Part shown: piece after piece, positions 55,526-64,000 of the stretch
How the letters are laid out: each line of letters opens with the position of its first letter
How positions within the stretch are numbered: position 1 is the first letter of the stretch
Source of the DNA: Plenodomus lindquistii
Taxonomy: Eukaryota > Ascomycota > Dothideomycetes > Pleosporales > Leptosphaeriaceae
Assembly: GCA_025504975.1 (NCBI GenBank)
Contig: JANUWI010000006.1
Coordinates: forward strand, 496,001 to 560,000
DNA: 64,000 nt
Direction: 5' to 3'
Notes under the pieces: generated by a model
The model's database searches: none
Told to the model about the DNA's origin: nothing
The model's input: the letters and a program-made list of their open reading frames with translations, nothing else
Program-made: the position numbers and the translations under genes

Positions 55526-56097
55526 TTAATGACCTTGTAAACCATTGCGGTAATCAGAGATGTGCCTGACGGTTTCCAGTTCAATGCGATCAACATTGCC
55601 CCTACCGCTCTCCACGGCTTGTCGTAAGAAACTTCGCTCCTCTGGTCGAACGTAATGTAGCCCTCCATTCTGGCTTGTACAGTGGTGGAGTATTTTTATC
55701 TCGAAAGCCTGGCTCGCCTAGTTGCGCATTAGAAACAGTGCAATCCACTGTATCCCTGAGTACTTACTTGTGCGTACACATAGCCTTCGACTATCCCCTG
55801 CAGCAGGTTTCTTAATGAGCAACAACGACCGCGGAGCTGATGAAATTTTTTGGGGGGATTCTTGACAATGAACTCCTTCACGAGCTTTTGCACAATTGCG
55901 CTGGCCTCCGCGTGTATCTCGCGACTTGTCCGTAGGATAGCCAACGGCAAATGCCTTGTGATCAAAACAAACGTCGACCCATGTTCAGTGATGCGCGTAT
56001 GCTTGATCTGTCGGGGTAGGTGATCATGCACCATAAGGCGCAGTTCCTTTGGCAAGTCCATGAACCTAAAAGGCGCAGGCTGAGTGGGAGGCGTCAT
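55526..56097 (-). CDS. 2EXR/F-box-like protein B
   Basis: Two exons, 56097-55768 and 55717-55526, give 173 residues. The N-terminal FMDLPKELRLMVHDHLP and then HLPLAILRTSREIHAEA match the two signature stretches of neighbour A. The 50-base intron (GTAAGT donor, TCTAAT branch region, AACTAG acceptor) gives a second exon starting ASQAFEIKILHHC. Two other AGs downstream give short or stopped frames. The frame is open upstream to an ATG at 56187, but a TATAAAG box on the minus strand at 56195-56189 sits right there, so the ATG at 56097 is preferred. The protein is shorter than A and may be reduced. Confidence 0.6.
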
Positions 56098-56188
56098 GAT
56101 GGGAGGAAGTGGCTCCGGTGGTGACCAGCCGTGGGCGATTGTTTTGTCGGTTGAGCAAAGTGAGAGAAGAAAACAGCAGGTGCCCATA

Positions 56189-56195
56189 CTTTATA
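56189..56195 (-). promoter_or_regulatory. TATA box of 2EXR-like gene B
   Basis: TATAAAG on the minus strand about 92 bases upstream of the preferred ATG; it decides against the more distal in-frame ATG at 56187. Confidence 0.5.
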
Positions 56196-56867
56196 AGGTC
56201 AGGCAGCGTGTGCACGGACGTGGCGTGAAAGGCCAGTGGCGTTGACAGGTCCACCCGCAAGGGGCCTTGAGCATGGTGAAAGGGCACGCGACAGCGTGAT
56301 TGGATTGTACTCATAATACCTTGAAATGTATACGATGCCCTGTTACAAGCATGTTGAGTCACGCGGTACTCTTCCTCGAGATCCGTGATACTCGGGTGTC
56401 GACCTGTACTGCGCAGTATGCAGGGAGGACTTGAGACAGGGTCGAGACCCACCCACCGAATAGATATACTTGCGTAGTTTGTTAGGTGTTTGTTAGAGGC
56501 GATTGTCTGAGCGGTGATTTCCCTATACCGGAAGCAACTTACAATCGCACCGCAATGGAGCAGGTACAAACCATGGTAGCGACCACGCCATAGCAAAGAT
56601 TTACCTTTACCGCAAAAGAAAAATGTTGAACCTGCATCCGAGATCGCGACGTACCTGTGATAGTGCGCAGCACCGTCCAGAACTGATCTCGACTCCGCCC
56701 TGCTCCCACTCGACCTACTCCCACTCAACCTGCTCCCACTCGAAATAATCTCCCTCAACCTACCCGCCTCTAAACCGCTCCCCGCCGACCTCGACCAGCT
56801 CCCCCTCGTCCCCCTCCCTACACCCCACCCAACCAACCCTCCCCCTCTCCCACCCGTCCACCTACCA
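56196..56867. other. Intergenic, divergent promoter region
   Basis: Between 2EXR-like gene B (minus) and the next plus-strand gene. The last 170 bases are strongly C-rich on the plus strand. No gene recognised. Confidence 0.4.
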
Positions 56868-57602
56868 ATGGGCCTCCCCAAACCCCGTACCCACACACCC
56901 ACCCTCCCAACCCGCTCAACCTACCCCAACCCCCCCAAACGCCCCTCCCGTAGCATCACATCCCGCATCGCGCTCTGCTTCCGCATCCACTTCCATCGAA
57001 AAGCCTCCATCCCACCAAAAGATACCTCAGACACGGCCTCAGACCTCACTGTGGAACTCGACGAGCGCTACGATGCCATCGCGCAGATGCGCATGCTATC
57101 TCCAAGGTCCACGAACGCCTTGCCGCCGCCGACACCGGGAAAGACGACGAGGAAGGAGAGGAAGAAAGATAAAGCCAAAGGAAGGACGATAAGTTTTGGT
57201 ATCAGTCCGCGAACAACGACGAAGGGGAAGAGGGATAGGAGTAGGAGTAGGAGTAAGAATAGCATGAACGAGCCAGCAAAGGCTCGAGGCAAGGAAAACA
57301 CACTACACACCGCATATCCCACATCCACATCCCTAAATCCAGACCTCACGCGCACCACATCTATACCTCCCTCTCCCCGCTCCCACATCATTCCAACTAT
57401 TCCATCCACAAGTCCAAGCACAAATCAGACTCTTGATTTGGTCCCGGAAAACACAATCGCACATCCCTCCTCTGTTGATACAAGTCCCGCAGTGGAATCA
57501 ACATCAACGGCGGCAATACTAACACCACCTCCACCTCTACATCCCCGCGATTCTGAAACTTGGATAGCGCGAATATATCTGTATCTGCGGCACAGACGTT
57601 GA
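56868..57602 (+). CDS. Hypothetical basic Ser/Thr/Pro-rich protein
   Basis: Not recognised. Single exon, 244 residues, first ATG after a C-rich leader. The start is Pro/Thr/Arg-rich; a short conserved-looking helix (SDLTVELDERYDAIAQMRML, about 58-77) is followed by a Lys-rich cluster (TRKERKKDKAKGR) and DRSRSRSKNS, then a disordered Ser/Thr/Pro tail. Such layout is common in fungal nuclear or cytoskeletal adaptors but gives no function. The ordered helix and absence of stops argue for a real gene; composition bias argues for caution. Confidence 0.5.
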   Translation: MGLPKPRTHTPTLPTRSTYPNPPKRPSRSITSRIALCFRIHFHRKASIPPKDTSDTASDLTVELDERYDAIAQMRMLSPRSTNALPPPTPGKTTRKERKKDKAKGRTISFGISPRTTTKGKRDRSRSRSKNSMNEPAKARGKENTLHTAYPTSTSLNPDLTRTTSIPPSPRSHIIPTIPSTSPSTNQTLDLVPENTIAHPSSVDTSPAVESTSTAAILTPPPPLHPRDSETWIARIYLYLRHRR

Positions 57603-58080
57603 TTCAGGGGTTCTAGCTGCGCGGGAAGGCGCGGTATGAGGAGGTGTGGATGGAGTGCTGAGGATGGGGAGAGGAGGGGTTGGGGAGGGGTACTAGAGGA
57701 AGAGGAGCAGGGGGAGGGGAAGGAGAGGAGGAAGGGGTGTGACATAGACGACATTGTGATGGTACATGGAGATATGTTCTTGGTGGTTAGAAGCTGGAGT
57801 GTATGACGGCAGACTGGAAGATGGCAGGGAGCAGGTACAGTGTAGCTGAAGAAGATTAAGAGTTAAACACAGCCGTAATAAGTAACATGCAGAGACAATT
57901 GAACAGAATCACCATGCCTGTCCAGCCATGAACCAACCTACCCACCCAGGATATCATACACTCGAATGTCTGCCCATCTTCTCATCTTCACATGAACACC
58001 CAGAAGCCAGGCTCATCCAGTCCATCTACTCCCCACCCATTCAACGCCAATCACACCCCCACACCACCCCCATCCCTCCT
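57603..58080. other. Intergenic between convergent genes
   Basis: 3' regions of the basic protein gene and of DPM1. Purine-rich (GGGGAGGAGG) near 57640-57740. No gene seen. Confidence 0.45.
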
Positions 58081-58879
58081 CTAGACCTTCAACCACAAAT
58101 TCATCACCCCCTTCGCATACTCCACAATCTCATCGCCCCCCAACTTGCTCTCCCCATAAAGCCGATCCACAAAAGAAATCGGCACCTCGGCAACCGTACA
58201 CCCCATCGCCTTTGCGCGCACCATCATCTCCATCTGAAACGTATACCCCTTACTCTCCGTCTGCCTTATAACCTTCTGCAACACCTCCTTCTTATACAAC
58301 CTAAAGCTTCCCGTCAAATCGCTCACACCAGGCCGGAGCACCGTATCCGCGAACAAATTCGCACCACGGGACACAAACTTGCGTTTGAGGTCCCAGCCGT
58401 ACACGCCGCCGTCGCCGGCATACCGTGTTCCGGTGACGATGTCGTAGTTTTTCGTCTTTTGCAGGGCAATCATGGGCGCGATGAATTTTGGGTGGTGGCT
58501 GAAGTCCGCGTCCATGATTATGACAAAGTTGCCCGTGGCGAATTGCAGGCCGTGGACGTAGGCGGTGCCGAGGCCGAGTTTTCCGGCTCGGGCGCGGATT
58601 TGGATGCGTGATGGTGTGTAGGCTTTTTGGAGTTGGGCGGCGACTTCTTGGGTGCCGTCGGGGGAGCCGTCGTCGATTATTATGAGTTCCCAGTCCAGGT
58701 TGCTGTTGCGGGGTGGGGGGTTAGCAGATGAAGAGTAAGGTGGGCTGGGGAGGGGTAGGAGAGACGTACTTCTCGGTGAAAGTCTTGTTCAACAACCATG
58801 TAATGATAGGGAGGTTGCGACGCTCATTGTACGTGGGCAGGAGAACAGAGTACTTGTCCTTTTTTGCAATTGGCGCCAT
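58081..58879 (-). CDS. DPM1: Dolichol-phosphate mannosyltransferase, catalytic subunit
   Basis: GT2 enzyme of the ER that transfers mannose from GDP-mannose to dolichol phosphate, supplying N-glycosylation, O-mannosylation and GPI synthesis. Two exons (58879-58770, 58702-58081) give 243 residues. Motifs: LLPTYNERRNLP (13-24), DDGSPDGT (47-54), the metal-binding DAD in DADFSHHP (101-108), GVYGWDLKRKFVSRGAN and LTGSFRLYKKEVL. The protein ends right after the catalytic domain without a C-terminal membrane helix. It is therefore the human/fission-yeast type that depends on Dpm2/Dpm3 partners, not the S. cerevisiae type. The splice joins FTEN to NLDWELIIIDD in frame. Confidence 0.93.
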
Positions 58880-59267
58880 GATGTTCGGTATATTTGCTTT
58901 CCCTCTCGTTTCCTCGAATGGAATTGGCGTCTTCAACAAAAATGAGTGACTGCAGTTGGGTGGTTGATCCCTTGTGTGGTGGGTGGTGTTTGCGGGCGCA
59001 GGAGAGGTGAGGTCGGAGTAAACGATGTCCCCCAATCCCAGTTCCAATCGCGGACGTGTCCGCAATAGGGGAGCTCGGACCCCAGCACCCTGACGCTAAT
59101 CCCCTTTCACGTCCCTGCATGACTGGCTTGACGGTGCTGCATTAGCGGCATCTAAAAGGCTCAGACTACAACATGTCGATATTTACACTTACAAATTCAA
59201 TCAACAACCCAAGATATACAAAAAAAAACTCCCCAAACAAAAAACAAAAACAAAAACAAAATCAACA
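58880..59267. promoter_or_regulatory. Divergent promoter of DPM1 and the HAD gene
   Basis: 388 bases between two divergent ATGs. The HAD side ends in an A-rich leader with repeated AAAACAAAA just before the ATG. No other gene. Confidence 0.5.
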
Positions 59268-60296
59268 ATGCAACCCCGCATCCTCCGCGGCATGATCCCA
59301 ATAGAAGGCTGCCCCCCGCCCCGCCACCACATATTCCAACACCACAAACGCACCCTAATCCTCACCTTTGACGCTTTCTCCACGCTCTTCCACCCGCGGC
59401 ACCCCATCGAACAGACCTACGCCACCCACGCCCTCTCCCACAACATCCCTGTCGGCTCCCTAGACGACCCCTCCACGCTCCCCACCCTACTTTCCCACTT
59501 CAAAAGCGCATTTCAAAGATACTCCCGCAGATACCCGAATTACGGGCGATATGAGCCGGGGAACTTCCCAGTGTCAGATTGGTGGGATAAGGTGATTAGA
59601 TTGACGTTTGCGGAGTATATGCCTGGTCGGTCCCAGGCGCAGAGGATGCAAGATGTACCCGAGGATTTGGTGAAAGGGTTGATTTCGCATTTTGCGTCCA
59701 AGAAGGGGTACGAGTTATATCCTGATGTTTTACCATTATTCAACCGTTTGCGCGTTGCAAAAAAGAATGCAGCGACGGTGTCGCGGCTAGGTGTCTTCGA
59801 CCATATAGTCGTGGGCGTGATAACGAATAGCGATACACGCGTACCTAAGATCCTGAGCTCCTTGGGCTTGAAAGTCGGTCCCTGGCGCGCGGGACATAAA
59901 CTTGCGGTAGAGAAGAATACGCCAAAGGACAAGGTGTATGATGTTGATTTTGTGGTGACGAGTTATCATGCGGGGGTTGAGAAGCCGAGGGCGGGGATTT
60001 TTGATAAGGCGAGGGCGGCGGGGAGGGAGATTGTGCTTGAGAAGGGGTGGAGTTGGAGGAGCGATGGGAGGGAGTTGGTGCATGTGGGGGATGATTATGA
60101 GAAGGATTATTTGGGAGCTAATGAGGAGGCGTCGGAGTGGAAGGGGGTGCTGTTGGCGAGAGAGGGGGAGGGGGAGGGAAAGATGGATGCGTGGGCAAAG
60201 GGATTGGAAAAGGGGGTTGAGAGGATAGCGTCGTTGGAGGAGGTGCCGGGGTTGTTTGGGAGGAAGAACATTGTAAGGAGTGTATATTTAGATTAA
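59268..60296 (+). CDS. HAD-superfamily hydrolase, REG-2/HDHD3-like
   Basis: 342 residues, one exon. Motif I reads LTFDAFSTLF (about 32-41), which keeps the nucleophile Asp but has Ser where most HAD phosphatases have the second Asp. REG-2-like members normally vary there, and the following RHPIEQTYATHA fits that subfamily. Motif II is GVITNSD, motif III the Lys in GVEKPRAGIF, and motif IV HVGDDYEKDYLGA. A ~110-residue cap lies between motifs I and II, as in this subfamily. An insertion (GLKVGPWRAGHKLAVEKNTP) precedes motif III. The substrate is unknown, and phosphatase activity is doubtful for proteins lacking the second Asp. Confidence 0.82.
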   Translation: MQPRILRGMIPIEGCPPPRHHIFQHHKRTLILTFDAFSTLFHPRHPIEQTYATHALSHNIPVGSLDDPSTLPTLLSHFKSAFQRYSRRYPNYGRYEPGNFPVSDWWDKVIRLTFAEYMPGRSQAQRMQDVPEDLVKGLISHFASKKGYELYPDVLPLFNRLRVAKKNAATVSRLGVFDHIVVGVITNSDTRVPKILSSLGLKVGPWRAGHKLAVEKNTPKDKVYDVDFVVTSYHAGVEKPRAGIFDKARAAGREIVLEKGWSWRSDGRELVHVGDDYEKDYLGANEEASEWKGVLLAREGEGEGKMDAWAKGLEKGVERIASLEEVPGLFGRKNIVRSVYLD

Positions 60297-60892
60297 CGAG
60301 GTGTGTTAGCGGGGAAGGATAAAGCACAATGCTAAATTCGCAGGTCACTAGGCAACATGTCTATTTCGCTAGCCTAAACATACTACACATAGTCGGCAGC
60401 GATTGTACAACCTATCCGACATCCGGCGTCCAGCCAGCTTCGGCAGCGTAGCAGCTGCAACGCCCACGTACAAAGAAGCCTTTACCCGCTTGCCGTAGCT
60501 TTTTGCCAAGTCGAAGCCGGAACATAGGAGAGAATCAGAGATATACAGGCCAGACGTTGGAAATTCCAGAAGTAGCCGGGAAAATGGTATCGTTGATAGC
60601 GTCGGTCATAGCAACATCACTTTGGTATCCAAGCCCAGCTCCGTCGTTTTGCTCCCAAGATGCGCCTGCTGCAATTGCTTGAAACACTGAGCGTAGGCAT
60701 GCAACAATGCTCGCGTCTGTTGACAACTGGTATAGTAGTGTACGTGGAATTTGTACACAAGTATGCATCAACAAGCGATGGTCGTATCGTAAAAAGTTGG
60801 GCGGCCGTTCAATTCTCATCTCATGCAAAGTAGAGACCCGGTGACAATGTCTGCTCGGCGTCCAAGTTGCTCCCCGGACGAACTACACGGAG
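60297..60892. other. Intergenic between convergent genes
   Basis: 3' regions of the HAD gene (plus) and the DUF7918-like gene (minus). It contains the weak minus-strand frame at 60535-60819 listed separately. Confidence 0.45.
60535..60819 (-). CDS. Weak candidate: fragment or small protein
   Basis: ATG frame of 94 codons. The part after about residue 30 has protein-like composition (SIVACLRSVFQAIAAGASWE, DVAMTDAINDTIFPATSG). A good acceptor (ACTATACCAG) stands right before that part, near 60730, suggesting it is a terminal exon or remnant whose 5' part is lost or unrecognised. No family recognised. Confidence 0.28.
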   Translation of the reverse strand: MRIERPPNFLRYDHRLLMHTCVQIPRTLLYQLSTDASIVACLRSVFQAIAAGASWEQNDGAGLGYQSDVAMTDAINDTIFPATSGISNVWPVYL

Positions 60893-62699
60893 TCACAATT
60901 CCTCTTCGTCTTCCATCCTGGCCTCGATGGTGGTGGGAATATTGCCTTCTGAGTTGCCGCGCTCTTTTTGAGCGCTGAGGAGTGTCGCGCCAAGACTCTT
61001 GCGGACATTTTCGTCAAATCCAGGAAGCGAGGCGCGGTGCTTCTTGTAAGGTGAAGCAATGGAGCTTTCGTTTATGAGTTGGGCGGATGGTTTCTCTGCG
61101 GAGGCGGAAGAGGAGGCTTCGGCCTGTAATGAGGCGCCTGGCACAGGCGTTCCAGATGCGGGAGATGCAGAGTCATCTGCGCTTGGTGATGCGGCTGGGC
61201 GGTTTAATGGTTCAGCAGAGTGTTGGCGTTTTAGCTGTACAGTATTAGTATAATCATGGCACTGGCACGAACTGGACATACCTTGATCTTCCGCACACCG
61301 TCTGCCAGTTCACCCTGCCTGTAAACGTCTTCTGGAGAGAGCAATCCCTTGCCGCTGTCATCCTTTTCGTCGTCAACGTCCTCGATCTTGATGTCGTCCT
61401 CGTCGTCGGCGTCACTGTCCATGTCGTCCTCGGTCTTCTGCTTGGACTTGGGTGACCTCTCGCGGTAGCCGCCAAAGTTCTTGGTGCCAGCAGCCGCATC
61501 GAGAGGCTTGAGGCTGCCAAAGTCGAGTGCGCCAGATTTCCGTCGGTTGGCCGGGGAAGTCACTTGCGGGGTTTTGGGGGACTCGATGATGCCCATTTTG
61601 CGTAGTTGACCTGGGCATTAGTTAGTCATGGGTCTCGTAAGGGGTTGTCCAGGGACTTACGCTCTCCACGGTACAAGAATGTAAAGACGGCGTATGGCTT
61701 GTCTGGAGGGTCTATGCCAGTCACGGTCTGTGTGCTGATGGACTTGGGATCTAATGTCTTGGGCTTTGCAAAGCTGGTGGTGTGGTCAATGTCCTCGCCG
61801 TCGCCACCGCCGTTCTGCTCGTCATCGTCGTGGGCGTCGAACTGCGGACTGTACTCGCCGCGTTTGATCTCGCCAGAGGCCAGTACACGGAAGAGGGCGA
61901 CCTTGATCTGGCCCGCAGCCTCGGGCACAGGGGGCTCGTCGTCGGAATCCGAGTCGGTTGTGAAGAAGTCGTCATTGGCTGGCAGCGTCTCGACGGGCGC
62001 GTCTTTGCTGTTGCTGTAGCGCAGGACGCCGTTGCGCGACTCCTTGGTGTCTTCGTCGTCGCTGCTGCCGACGCGCGCCTCTATCCGCTTCCGTCGCTTC
62101 TTCTCGAGGCGCTGCTTTCTCCGCTCAATCTTGGCGGCCACATCCTTGTCTTTGCCCTCGAGGTCCAGGCCATTCAGCCAGCGCTCCAGGCCGACCTCGC
62201 GGAAGAGGAATTCGCGCTCTGCCAGGCCGCCGCCTTCTGACTCGGGCACGCTGACCCAGCGCGAATTGACCCATGTCTCCTCGCCGCGGCGCAGCAGCGT
62301 GGCCACCTCTTCCTTTGCGCGCCCGTCAAAGTAGATGTAGGCGGCGATTGTCTCGTTGGGCGAGGTGGTGAGGGGCTTGTAGGCGGCAATGGTGGGACCG
62401 TACTTGCCCCGCTCGCCTGTGACGCCCGGCAGGCCGGCGACCACCTTGGGCTTGGGGTTCGGCTCGTCGTCGGTGGGCTTGGGCGTCGAGTAGGGCACGT
62501 GGAGGCCCGGCGTGAGCAGCGTAATGGAGATGGCAAAGGTCGACTGCTCGGGCTTGGTGCCGCCGGGGGGGACTTTGGCTGGCGGGACGGGGATGTACGA
62601 CGTGATGCGATGGAACTTGGATTGCTTCTGCAGGCCGTATTCGGGCAACGGGCCCTCTGGCGAGTGCAGCGACACGGCCAGGCCGAGGAAGGTGGGCAT
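60893..62699 (-). CDS. DUF7918-like protein with disordered C-terminus
   Basis: Three exons (62699-61661, 61610-61282, 61234-60893) give 569 residues. The N-terminal ~200 residues match the pattern of a fungal domain of unknown function (DUF7918-like): LPEYG, then FHRITSYIPVP, FAISITLLTPGL, IAAYIYFDGRAKEE and VNSRWVSVPESEGGG. A basic helix (KIERRKQRLEKKRRKRIEAR), an acidic stretch and a second ordered piece (IKVALFRVLASGEIKRGEYS, PYAVFTFLYRGERQLRKMGI) follow. The C-terminus is acidic then Ser/Ala/Pro-rich with YKKHRASLPGFDENVRKSLG. The family name is from memory and uncertain in detail. The frame is open upstream only to a TTG at 62756, so the ATG at 62699 is used. The splices rejoin YRGER to QLRKMGI and RKIK to LKRQHSA. 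Confidence 0.75.
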
Positions 62700-63437
62700 C
62701 GTGACAGCGACCGCTATCGGTGTCGGTCTGGCGAGCGATCGGAGCTGGCTGGTCAAGAGCCGGTCAAGGCAGAAGCAATGAGAACAGAAGAGAAGAGAGG
62801 GACGATGCTACGGGCAGCACAATGGCCGGGTCACGATGCGTGTCTCTGCCGTGGAAGCAACACTTGCCGGGCGGGCAGCAGCGCGGGAAGGGGCAGCAAA
62901 ATTGGGCGGAGCGACAATTGTGAGGGCGTGTCGACGTTGTTTAGCTCAGGCGGAGTCGATGGGGGTAGCTTGGGGCCAATGAGGGCGGCAGCACCTGATC
63001 AGTAGCTTCAACAGTCGCGAGCCCGGTCGCGCTACTACACCGCAAGAAAAAAAACGCTGAACAAGTTGACCCAGACTCCCTCCCTCTGTCTGTCCGTGGC
63101 CGAGGAACCGGTGTGAGGTATCGTCTGTTGTCTCCTCTGCCTGCGCGGGGTCATGCACTTTGTTTATGACTTCATGGCGCCAGGGTCCATCCCAGCAGAC
63201 TAAGTTAGACAGAGGGAGTACGAGCAGACCGCCCAAACAATCACTCGTCCACCGCTCCCAAGGCCTTTCTTTGTCTTGGATTGCACGCTTTGTGAAACAG
63301 TTTCAGGCCATCTTCTCTACTTGTCACAACTACCGCACATTCAACAGTCAAATGAACACGGTGCTCTGGTTATGCTGGGGAGCATGCAAGTTCATCATCA
63401 TCCATCATCGTCTAGGGTATCAGTTGACGCTATACAA
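62700..63437. promoter_or_regulatory. Promoter of the DUF7918-like gene and 3' region of the next gene
   Basis: Both flanking genes are on the minus strand. GC-rich near the 62.7-62.9 kb start region; an A9 run near 63047. No gene seen. Confidence 0.4.
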
Positions 63438-64000
63438 TCACTCTCCGTCAGAAGCAAACATGTCTTCTGCTTTTGGTCTCAGCCTCCTCGCTCTTGCCGC
63501 TGCTGTCTCCCCCGGTATCTCCTCTACCACAGGTACCACAGGCCTGGGTGGTGCAGCAGACTGCTCCGGCTCCTCAGCCACTGTGTTCGCCGCTGGATCG
63601 GGTGTAGCGACCTGAGACGCCTCGTTCGCCTCGTCTACATCACCCCCCTGATCATCCTCGTCAACCTCCATATCTCCCTCCTCCTGATCCTTGGCCACTT
63701 CCTCACCAGCCTTCTTCGTCGTCGCCCTCTTGACAATGGCCCCCTTCTTCTTTCTCCGCTCTGCGATTCTTCTCGCCTGCTCCTCTGCCTCTTTTGCCCT
63801 TTCTCGCGCATTGAATGCCTCATCCAGTTGATCCAACACACTCTGCTCAAACATATGCTCGTCTTGCCACACCTTCAAGATGACGTTTACCTCATCCCTG
63901 TAGCTCCGCTCTGTCATGCGTCCCATCTCCAATTTCCCAGGCAGTTTCTCCAAATGCTCAAAGACCTTACGCTCGACTAGTTGTGTTCCAATGGCGAGAC
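63438..64000 (-). CDS. 3' part of a gene leaving the window
   Basis: The frame is open from the window edge to the stop at 63438, at least 187 codons, so the 5' end lies outside. The visible part starts as helices (IGTQLVERKVFEHLEKLPGK, RSYRDEVNVILKVWQDEHMF, SVLDQLDEAFNARERAKEAE). It then runs into a Lys/Arg patch (RRIAERRKKKG), an acidic Glu/Asp-rich stretch, a Pro/Val-rich linker and the end KAEDMFASDGE. The helical part might be the end of a CID-like domain, as in SR140-type splicing factors (single Trp after VILKV), but this is a guess from pattern and I do not assign a function. Confidence 0.6.
   Translation of the reverse strand, partial: LAIGTQLVERKVFEHLEKLPGKLEMGRMTERSYRDEVNVILKVWQDEHMFEQSVLDQLDEAFNARERAKEAEEQARRIAERRKKKGAIVKRATTKKAGEEVAKDQEEGDMEVDEDDQGGDVDEANEASQVATPDPAANTVAEEPEQSAAPPRPVVPVVEEIPGETAAARARRLRPKAEDMFASDGE

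Overview
This window is nuclear DNA of a filamentous ascomycete, most likely a Dothideomycete of the Pleosporales type. That rests on short spliceosomal introns of about 43-177 bp (GTAAGT/GTATG donors, CTAAC-like branch points, YAG acceptors), on recognisable fungal housekeeping genes, and on fungus-specific families (NST1, DUF3433, RSN1/DUF221, 2EXR/F-box-like, DUF7918-like). No rRNA, tRNA, CRISPR or intact transposon was seen. Genus-level assignment is not possible from sequence inspection alone.

Left arm (1-15.2 kb) holds conserved genes: a Rho2-type GTPase (minus), NST1 (plus, divergent from rho2 across a low-complexity shared promoter), phosphoacetylglucosamine mutase (plus, with 14-nt and 15-nt microexons) and an RSN1/DUF221 membrane protein (plus). 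Rho2 acts in cell-wall and polarity signalling and the mutase supplies UDP-GlcNAc for chitin, GPI and N-glycans.

Middle (15.2-38.7 kb) looks like an accessory island. First come about 6.2 kb without a convincing gene that carry a diverged array of roughly 600-bp units, each with a TATA box followed 28-35 bases later by a GCTTCCTCA-like initiator. Then come four paralogous genes on the minus strand (21.4-36.2 kb), interrupted by one unrelated membrane-protein gene. Those four genes contain six copies of a domain I do not recognise, share an intron at the same place and phase, and mostly share a helical C-terminal region. I consider this the most likely undescribed system in the window.

Right arm (38.7-64 kb) returns to mixed content: a DUF3433 membrane protein, Arl1, two lineage-specific proteins, an F-box protein, a secreted endopolygalacturonase (GH28), a 2EXR-like remnant, an O-methyltransferase broken by one in-frame TAG that fits RIP, two tandem 2EXR-like genes, a disordered basic protein, dolichol-phosphate mannosyltransferase Dpm1, a REG-2-like HAD protein, a DUF7918-like protein and the 3' part of a gene that leaves the window.

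Gene models were spliced by hand; exon coordinates are given in each entry so they can be tested against RNA-seq.
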